Made by a program: the position numbers and the translations under genes
Notes under the pieces: generated by a model
Databases searched by the model: none
The model's input: the letters and a program-made list of their open reading frames with translations, nothing else
What the model was told of the DNA's origin: nothing
Assembly (NCBI GenBank): GCA_029721515.1
Contig: CM056550.1
Span: 21,651,619-21,715,618 of the forward strand
Source of the DNA: Synanceia verrucosa
Lineage: Eukaryota > Chordata > Actinopteri > Perciformes > Synanceiidae
Direction: 5' to 3'
DNA length: 64,000 nucleotides
In this document: positions 54,801-64,000 of the stretch, in pieces
How positions within the stretch are numbered: position 1 is the first letter of the stretch
Layout of the letters: each line of letters opens with the position of its first letter

Positions 54801-57800
54801 TTGCTGTGTTATTTTGGTGATAAATTCAGCCCATGAAACTGATAAATGACATCAGGAAACATTGATGGGTGAGATTTATTTCCGGAGCATTGATTTATAT
54901 GTCTGGATGATGTACATTATTTATAGTTTATCGATAAATGTGTTATTTCATTTGTAGTGTAGGATTAGGCTTTGTTGCATGTCCCATGTTGTATTAAACA
55001 CATCCAGAACTGCCAGATAATGCGCATCCAGTGAACCACAGTGTCATTTAATGACATTTTATGATATTTACCACATTGCGTTTCATCACGATGATCTAAA
55101 CAGAGGTTCTTCATGATTTTGTTGTTAGCCTCCATCGAGCCGAAACATCTATTTCCTTCTTACCCTCGTCTGTAAATCAAAGGAGGGCTACAGTAAACAT
55201 CAATGTGCTAAGCTCAAGTGATATTCTGTGACCTTTTATCTTTTTACTACCCACATTACAGTCAACCAGGCGCACACCAAGTCATCTGAAGGTCTTCTCG
55301 CTGTTGGCCTTCAATCTACACGAAGCCGCTGCTTTCAAACATAGTTTACTGTTATAATATAAGTTGCAGAGACAACTTAAATATATATAACACACAAGTT
55401 AACATGCCTCTGCTGTGACTCTAATCCCCAAAGTCAGCAAATATCTCTTCAAGTTATGTCAAATGTAGGTTAATATATCTCTGTTTAAAATGGTAGGTAG
55501 TCTTTAACCTGATTCACGTAGGAATTTACTGTGAATTTATTAAATATATATTTTTGGTCATTTAGCCTTTATTTGATAGTAAATAGACAGGAATCATGGG
55601 AAGAGAGACAGACATACAGTATGATGAGTAACAAAGGTCCCTAATCTGATTTGACAATGACTTTGAAGAGATTTTTAGCATCTTAACTATTTATAATCCA
55701 CAGTCAGTTCAGTTCTTCCTGCTTGTTCAGTTCTGAAGACAGAAACAACAAAAACACACGCACTACAAATTATTTGTTTCTTACCAAGATGAAAAAAATG
55801 GATTTAGACATTAATTTCTTTTTTTTTTAAGTGTTCAACTTTACACTATAATCTTAAGTCAAGCACAACCTTTTTTGTCTTAAATAGACAGGAAATCTTA
55901 AAATGAGGTAAATAACTGTTAAAATAAGATATATTACAGCTCTCTCTCTCTGTAAGTCTTACTAAATAAATCTTCTTTTTAGATTCAGTAACAAACTCAA
56001 CAGGCTTGATTCAAGAAGAGTCACACAAAAAAACATCTGCAAGCATTTTCTGCTTGTCTTTAATGTATTTCACATATTTTTGGGTCTTTAAAAAGTTCAA
56101 TTAATACTTATTTCTAGATTTAACAATCATAATTCGAGAAATCTTGTGAAGTGAAATTATCTCGCTGCATGGACAGATAATTTCACTTGTTTTCAGTCCC
56201 TTTTCCTTAGATTTAGTGCTTTTATCTTGTTTTTAGACATTATCACGGGGACATGGAGGAGACAATATGGAGGCTTAACCTGACTGGTCTGTTTGACTCC
56301 TTCACAGATGTTGGCTGTGAGAGTTTTGTAGTCACAGAGGAGGAAGAGGAAGGGATTTAGTAATTTTCCTGTCATTTAGGTGGTTACATGTGGAGCAGGT
56401 TCTTTACTGTGAACACAATCTTCACTTTCAGATCTTTGTGCTAGCTCTGGTCCAGCTAGTATCAGTCTTGGCCATCAATAAGGGGTTGGGGGCTTGTCAG
56501 AAAGTCGTACTACCTGTCACAGGGATTACTGGTGAGGATCATCAGAAAGAGCTGTAAACAAAAGGCCCACGTGCTCTGCTCTGACAAGAGGAGATAAGAC
56601 GGTGTAGGAGGGGTTCGGGTGGAGGGGGAGTTACTGATCATTGTGCCAAACTAGCAGCTGTGTGATGGATTTCACACACATATACTCGTTTACCGCTGCA
56701 TCCCTTTGTGTCGAACAAAAAGCAAAAAAGCCCCTTTGGAGTGCACGCAGCAGAGGATCACCATTTTACCATCAATGCCATATGCCCTCGTTGCATGTCG
56801 TTGCACGGGTGAGCAAACGCACGCCCACGGTCCTCTGGCGTGCTGAGCTGAAGGCATGCAATCATTGTGTTTGTCCGCCACACAAAAGGAAAGGAAAACA
56901 AATATACAAAAACAAAATATTTGCCATCAGAAAAGCTGGTTCAAAGTGAATCAGTGGATATATCTGACAAACACAGCAACGTGACAGCGCTGCTCTGTCT
57001 GTGCTGGTATCAGACAAGTGCAGCATCTTGGCGTAGCACAGCAGACAAAATCTGAACAGGATATTACATCCCTCATGACATAAGCCGGTAGCAGCAGCCC
57101 CCTTCAGTTTGAGAATCGGTGACATTACACAAGCAACTAACAACAGCGATGCCATGTCAGCCTCCCCAGAGGGTCAGAAATGTGCAGATTAGACTGTCAT
57201 TAATACTGAATCTGGATTATGGCAATCCTGAGGCAGTTCTACAGCTACAGATTACTTCTATCCCAGCCGCAGCAGCAATGAAAGACAATGGCACTTTTTG
57301 TTCCCTCAGAACTGACGGTACCGCACAATAACAAAGGAGGACTCATTTCTAATAGGGTCAGGAGTGATTAGACAGGCAGCAGGCCTGGCAGCCCATAGCA
57401 AAGCCCAAGATCCCCCAGAATCAGACTGAATTTGTCAGGTTGCGACTACAGCACCAAATCCAATTAGCCCATTAGTGTAGTTAGAAGTTGGAGTTAAAAT
57501 GGCAATATAGTCTTCTTTTGAAGATATTTCATTATAACATGGCCCTCTAGCAGCCTCAACATTAACAGAAGTCTTTGCAGGATACATCAGAGTTACAAGC
57601 AGCACTTTCCTGTAATAAACAAATGGCACCTAACTGTCTAGACATCTTAACACATCTTGTGATAGCAGCCTATCCATTATGGCCGTTTTGAGCACTGTTG
57701 TACTTTTGATGCATTATTTATAGGCTCCCCATAAAACAAATCACTCCAAGCCTGACAGGCTAGAAATCACACCATATCAAGCGGACTTGTGTTGTATTTG

Positions 57801-58027
57801 GCATCACTAAAAGTGGCTTGATTGACTCCTGCTGTCAAACAATCTTCCTCTCTTATAGCAGACAAAACTCTAAGTCTAGGGTTTTATTTCAGATATTAAT
57901 ATTAAATTAACTCTAATTACATGGATTTCCTCAGCAATTTTTTTCATTCACAATAGGACATTTCTTTCAAAAGAAAAATATAAAACAGAAAGAGAGGATC
58001 AGACAAGAAGGGAAGAACATCAGAAGG

Positions 58028-58123
58028 GGAAAGAAAGAAAGAAAGAAAGAACGAAAGAAAGAAAAAAGAAAGAGAAAAAGAAAGAGAGAAAGAAAGAAAG
58101 AGAAAAAGAAAAAAGAAAGAAAG
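58028..58123. repeat. (GAAA)n purine tract
   Basis: Nearly 100 bp of imperfect GAAA/GAGA repeats, strictly purine on the plus strand apart from one C. Confidence 0.95.
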
Positions 58124-61100
58124 ACTAGAGATCTGTCAGTGTGACCTGTCCTTGCCCCACAAAAACAAATGACATCAGAGGAGCTGTCAATCAGCTGATG
58201 TGGTTCAGAAAGGCTGTTAGAATTCACTCCAGCTTTTTTTCCTGACACTATTCAGCCATAATAAGGCTATCAAAATGTGAAAAACTGCCTGCGAAATGAC
58301 TAAGTGGATCGGTGAAATTCCCCATGATGTTTTCATACAGATTTGTTGTTTATTTGAGCGAGTAAACAAGCTCTGTCTGTTCTTCTTCATGTAGAAATCT
58401 ACAAAACACCTCAGTCTACAGTAATTCAATCCCAGACAAAATAGAGAGAATCAATTTAGTGGGGAAAAATTGAAAAGCAATTACAGTAGTTGATACGGCT
58501 GACTCTAATGAACTTAATTAGATGCGTCTTTGGTGACGAGGCACAAACTATGACAAACGGCGGTGCTGCAGGCGCTGCCATTGACTGCCAGCCATCTCAT
58601 CAGGCTCTTAGTGAGTGGAGTCACCGCTTGTCATTAGCGCAGACAAGCTATAGACTGCACTCTGCATAAATCAAATATCAGGGCAATATTCCAATTAGGT
58701 AACCAGGTGCTAAAAAGTGCAAGCATAGACTCGTTTCAAACCCGGCCGTCACAGACTAGAAATGAATGTATTGTTTTGTAGGAGATATTTCTTCTCAGGG
58801 CATCACACACTGAGAGGGTTGACAAAAAATCATTTCAAATCTGGTGAGCATCCAAAGGTCAAAAGCAGAGTGTGCTCTGCTAATCAAGCCACCTGTTGTT
58901 ACAGAGCACTAGCGCTATGACACAAAGGAGACAGAAATTAATTATAACGATGAACACAAAGACAGTGCCAAACCTATGAAATATGACTTTATAGACACTA
59001 CAAATAAAATATATAATAATAAATGCTCTGGCCTATTGCATCATGAGAATTCAGTGTGAAACAACACTGCAGTGGACACCAGCTGGTTCAATGCAAAGCT
59101 GAATAGTGAAATCTGTGAGTATGACTGTGAGTGAGCAGCATACTCTGATGACGGCCGGTGTGCTTGAGTTAGATAAGGTCCATACAATAAAACTCAGAGC
59201 TACATATTAACCAGGAACACACACAGTGCGCAACTGGATCACTTAGGAGGAAAGAAATGAGCAAAATGTTTGGACAAAGACATGGTCACAGATCTGCTGA
59301 GTCCTCGGGAGCTTAAAACGACACCTGTGGTTTAGTCTCAACCTGGTTCCTGTTGAACTTAGGTCAGTGAGATTTCATTTACCTGAGATTTACCTTTAAC
59401 CTACTGAGATTTGAGGTTATGAAGTTCAGTAAAATGACTCATTAAGCATTCATACAGCTCAGATCATTTTATTACATTTCTAAACTTCCAATTTCCAGTT
59501 ATAACTTAGTCCAATGCCTGCAAGAAGGAAGCATGAGCTCAGTTTGATGGTAATAAGTCACAGAAATGAATAATCATACATGTACTGTCAGACCAATTCC
59601 CACCAGTTTTAATGACAGCAGATACTGTATATTTAACACTACAGTTATTGTAGATTAAAAGCAAACACAGGCGCTGATATAAACATTTGATTGAAATATT
59701 CAGCACCAAAATGACCCCATGTGCAAGCAGGTTATGAATATTAAAACATGTTCGGTCAAGGTAACATTTTTAGTTGCTCATTTAAAAGTCAAGATGAAAT
59801 TAAAAACCACATCCCTGGTCATATAAATAACACAATATGATGTGTGTGAAGCTCGTATCAACCAATAATATCATGACAATGCATCCATCAATCAAGCTGC
59901 AATTTTCAGCAACGACGACAGTCCTCCGTAGCTTCGAATCATGCTATAATCTAAGCGTGCATACTTTTTAAATATCCAAACAAATGTGAAGGATTTCACT
60001 TAAATTCCTCTCATAACTCTACACTGCTCAAATATGCTTTTACACTGGAGAATACTCACAGTACAGAAGACGCTCTAACTTCTGTTTTGCTGGGACTTTA
60101 ATGTGCTGCAATGATGGAAAGGAATTCATTATTAAAGTTGCATCAAATCACTGTGGCAATCTCAACGACTGTGTACGCGCAGAGTAATCACAGTCACACC
60201 AATGTGGAAATGTAAATAAAAGTGGAAACACTGCAGAACGCAAAGCAGATCAGAATAATAGAAACAATGCAGCAATACGGATAAAATAATGGTAATAAGA
60301 ATTCCACTGTCTCAATGCATGCTGGAAAGCCATAAGGCTAGTTCAATTACTGTTTAGTCTATAAAATTACAGGAATAAAATTACAGTTGCAAATCACATT
60401 GGAGAAGTGTGGCAAATGTGTTGCATATCTACCTGAAAAATTATGGAAAAGATTGATTATTAGAATTGATGTCGATTAACCTTCTTTCAATCAGCTAATC
60501 ATTTCAGCAATTTGCTCTGTAATGTGTCAAGCTTGAGGGTAAACATTACACAGAAAAATAGGCAGACATAACTCTCCCTAAAATGAACCCAAACAAATTA
60601 GTTGAGAACCCAAATACTGGCAGGAGATCCAGAAGCAGCCCGTGCCACCATCACCCAGCAGGATCTGAAGGAAGCCTAATTGAACACATGCAAATGAAAG
60701 ATGTGTTAAAAAAAATCCTCTTCATCACGGGGGGTGGGTGCATTTTGGCACCAGCACCACAGCTCCCAGTGTTTCATCTTCTCCAGTTGTGCCTGTGGTT
60801 GTGTTTTGAAGTGAAATATACACCCACCCCCTATTTTTTCTCCCTCTCTTTCTCTTCATTTCCCCTCCACAGCTTACGCCCAACCCCCCTTGCATATTTC
60901 GACAATAACCAATTACAGGCGCAGGAATGCCAGTGGAAATGTGTGGCCTGGAGCATGCAGGTTTTATATCAGACTCCACACTGATATGATAGCATCAACA
61001 TGGGTGGGGAAGCTATAAAAACAACCCTTGGCTTCACCTTCCCATATTGGTGGAGCTTGTGGAAAATGACAGGCAGAGTGGCGGCTGGTAGTATCAAGCT

Positions 61101-61885
61101 ACCGCCAGAGGACTAATGAAAACAATCAAGCAGAGCCGCGGGAGTTCTGTCTGTTTTCAGGACAAAAGTGCACACTGTTGAAGGACCAACTGCTCACCGG
61201 TGCAGCTCAGATGAACACTCAAACTTGTCTGCACTAATTAGTTTTCACCATGAGACCGAAGGCATCTTTCTAGCTAACTAAGCGGCTAACTAGTCCCCTG
61301 CTGGGGCCAAGCTGCTGGATGTGATAGCACACTGATGAAATGATCGCAGAGCTTTTTACTTATTTCCTGTTGTAGTTGGACAGACATCACTGATGGCTCA
61401 AAGCTGTGTCCACATGTCGGATTTGGTTTAAAATGTGGCACAACAGACTCAAACCTCTCCAAATGAATACAATGCAGCAAATAAACACTGCAAAACAAAA
61501 CAGGTCCCTGTTTGAGGACAAAATCCCAGCATGCTGTGCTTCTGACAAAGCCGGCAGTCCAAGCATCCACTGTCTGCTTCAGCACATATTACACTAGCTC
61601 ATCCCAGGAAGTCATAAAAGACTGCTAATGAGGGAGTGTCTTCAGAGAGCGAGGCGTTTTCCCTCTCCAGGGAGGACCGCTGATGATCAAATCCTTTCCT
61701 GTCTCCCTGTTGAGCCCCTCGCCACAGAAAACAGAGGGTTTCTCATGTGTCACACGCTGCTGCACACCACTTTTGATGAAAAGGCGTAAATATGTACAGC
61801 CCAGAGAGATTGCACTTGCAAAAGACAAACAAAGGAATGTGGAAATAATTATAAATAATTTCCACTCCAATCCCCGACACCCATT

Positions 61886-62324
61886 TCAACTCTTTGAGTG
61901 CCATCTACGTATATAACGTAAAACTGTTTTTTTTTGGCAGCAAGTCGCCAATCGCGGCCTCCTGCAGCCTGTAAGTAATATTGGGGCTTCTGGGAAATGT
62001 AGTCGGGACATAAAGAGATGGTATACACCACAGAGATCAAAGCAGGAAGTGGAGACGATCACGATTAGAGAGCAAAATTCTGGATAAAAAGTGGTGATTT
62101 TGGTGAAAGTGACCTCGACTCTACCGCTGATAAAACATGAATGCAATAAAGTAAAAACAAAAGTTTTTTTCATGATGAAATATAGAGTCCCACCATTCAT
62201 TTGAGCTATTCAGTGTTTTCAGAGTCATAGTACAAAATATTCTGTGGGTCTTGAAATATGGACTCAAAAACGCTGGAACAAGGCACTTTCTGTTCTATAA
62301 AACGGCTGGCACTCAATCAGTTAA
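61886..62324 (+). mobile_element. TTAA-ended inverted-repeat element, copy 3
   Basis: Same orientation as copy 1. The left end reads TTCAACTCTTTGAGTGCCA (TTAA changed to TCAA) and the right end GGCACTCAATCAGTTAA. The internal blocks TTGGGGCTTCTGGGAAATGT, GAAGTGGAGACGATC, TTGAGCTATTCAGTGTTTTC and AAAATATTCTGTGGGTCTTG are shared. About 439 bp, no coding capacity. Confidence 0.85.
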
Positions 62325-64000
62325 GAAACCTCACTCTGTGCAGCAAAGCCAATTAACTTATACAGCAGTGTACCATAAGCAGACAATAGTTAAATTCTAA
62401 TAAATACACTTTGCATTCTTGAAGGCTTTATAAATAAAAAAAACACTACACAAACACACAAATGAGGCCATCCAGTGTGATTGTCTTCTAAAGCGCTAGC
62501 AGGGTAACAAATTAGTCATTGTGCAAAGACACAACACACGCAGGAAGCCCCCAGGCGACACAGACTCCCAGGTTTAAAAATACATATCCCATAATGTTTG
62601 TCTTCTATTTCAGCTCCAGATGCAGAGAGATAGAGAAAGAAAGAGGAGAAGATGAGGGGTCGAACAATTCGTAGTTCACCAGCAGTAAAATAGACGTTTG
62701 TGTGAAGAGCCGCCCACCGACCAGCGTGGGCCTACAGAGAGAATCACTGTGTGATATTCAGCCCAAGGACACATCATTATTATGATCACAGTGATCTCTA
62801 ACCTCATTTGCCTCATGTCTTGGTTCTCTAGGAGTTTGTTGACAGCTCTCTATGATCCCTGCTCTTTCTTATACAACACACAACTGTCTCACTCACTGCC
62901 GTCACATAGTAGGATCGTACTGATTTCGGCAAATTCAATGTTGCACCTCGGCAGGTGGTCTGGTCCAAAATCCAAGTGCACATGGAGTTCGTTTAATTCA
63001 GATAATGATCAGCGACCTGGCTGAACCCCGTACACTAGGTGGTGCTGTAGCCCTTTCAACAAGTGGTGTTAGAACTACTTCTGCTTGATGGCTACTTAAC
63101 ATGAACAATAAACTATGTGGCGGCATATGAACAAAGAGTTTGACAGCAGCATTAGAGTACATGTTGTTGTAGCGTACACTTTTCCAGCATCAACATTACT
63201 ATTTATGACGGCGTCTGCGCCTCCTTCAACTTCCGTGTGAAATTTTCAAACATTTGCAGGACGTGAATACGACACGATACCGTACACAAGAGGCACAAAG
63301 CAGATTAAAAACGTCTTAAGCCGGGGGTTCCTATTGTATTTGCGAAGTCAGTCTCTATGCGATCCTTAGCCTGTGCACATGAATTGGATACGTTTTCGAT
63401 GCCTTTATTATACGATTAAGCTCGTCCATGTGCAGCAGTGAGTGTAGGTGTCATGAGACAGCCAGGCCCAGGGGTGAGTGGGTGGATATAAGAGGAGCTA
63501 GGCTGTTATTATCACCACATGTAGCTATAGCACTGTATCTCTTAGACATGTGGTGAGTACGCAACCACTTCCTTCTCCTCCAAGTTTGTGGACTTGGAAT
63601 TTGGAATTGGATATATTCATTTTTTAATGAATAAATTAAGATGCCTTAAATAAGGGAAATCTGTAATGTGGATGACCAATCGGGGCAGATGGTAAATGTA
63701 GTCCACTGAAGGAAAAAGTTGTGAAAAGTGGATTTCTCCTGCTGCAGTGCTGTGTGACTACATGTCCCAGGATGCACTGCGAGTAACTGGTAGGGCTGGG
63801 TTCTGAACTTCTATACTTTTGTAGCTCCGAACGAAAAGCTAAAATCCTATCGGGTATCAAAAAATGAATAATTTTTCGGGGCCAAATTCTGATACATAAG
63901 TGTCTCTGAACCATGCTCTCAGATGGCACTAAGGACGGAGGGACATGTCCCCTACAGACTCATAGAGACACCGATCCGTTGCCCCACTTTCCCAACATAA

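Larger units (their letters stand above)
34038..64000. other. Non-coding region upstream of the ptpre start codon
   Basis: Thirty kilobases without a supportable coding exon on either strand. Because the start-codon exon begins with a splice acceptor, this is probably, at least in part, the intron between an unseen 5' UTR exon and coding exon 1, or the upstream flank. It contains microsatellites (35628-35677, 47293-47362, 58028-58123), three copies of a TTAA-ended element (40380, 51407, 61886), another inverted-repeat element (48516) and dispersed-repeat pieces near 37.1-37.6 and 42.6-42.8 kb. Some stretches at 57.4-57.8 and 58.5-58.75 kb, rich in homeodomain-type TAATTA words, could be conserved regulatory DNA; that cannot be tested here. 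Confidence 0.5.

Noticed and set aside
1..64000. tRNA, rRNA and snRNA genes
   Set aside because: I looked for the tRNA T-loop motif GGTTCRAATCC and for snRNA-like sequence by eye and saw nothing convincing. A dedicated scan (tRNAscan-SE, Infernal) would be needed to exclude them.

Overview
The window looks like nuclear DNA of a ray-finned (teleost) fish. It is A/T-rich and intron-rich, carries many (TG)n, (CT)n, (AT)n and (GATA)n microsatellites, and has several short DNA-transposon relics of the kinds common in teleosts. It holds one recognisable protein-coding gene. There is no sign of a bacterial operon, CRISPR array, rRNA or tRNA.

The gene is ptpre (receptor-type protein tyrosine phosphatase epsilon) on the minus strand. 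Its coding exons run from the start codon at 34032 down to the stop codon at 23586-23588. I assembled 19 coding exons with GT/AG borders; they total 2049 nt and keep one open frame of 682 residues. The protein has a signal peptide, a very short N-glycosylatable ectodomain, one membrane helix, a basic juxtamembrane segment, an active-type phosphatase domain D1 (WPD loop, HCSAGVGRTG), a second domain D2 whose WPD loop reads WPE, and a C-terminal tail ending in SDYANFK. A separate small exon at 33063-33094 encodes an N-terminus like that of mammalian cytosolic PTP-epsilon and splices in the same phase to the juxtamembrane exon. The fish locus therefore probably makes both a receptor and a cytosolic form.

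Layout: 1-9.1 kb is non-coding, with microsatellites and repeat fragments. 9.1-21.8 kb is a 12.7-kb satellite array of roughly 70 units of about 168 bp. The array has an 0.83-kb retroposon-like insertion, two nested higher-order repeats (about 2.03 kb and about 1.0 kb) and a subset of units with a perfected 32-34-bp palindrome. 21.8-23.6 kb holds the probable ptpre 3' UTR and downstream flank. 23.6-34.04 kb is ptpre. 34.04-64 kb is non-coding and is probably ptpre upstream sequence or the intron behind an unseen 5' UTR exon. It contains three copies of a 430-450-bp TTAA-ended inverted-repeat element, another short terminal-inverted-repeat element, microsatellites and possibly conserved regulatory DNA.

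The observations most worth a second look are the palindrome-completing insertions in the satellite, the satellite's higher-order structure beside the 3' end of a signalling gene, the cytosolic-isoform exon with an overlapping upstream ORF, and the TTAA-ended element family. Family assignments rest on remembered motifs and were not checked by database search.
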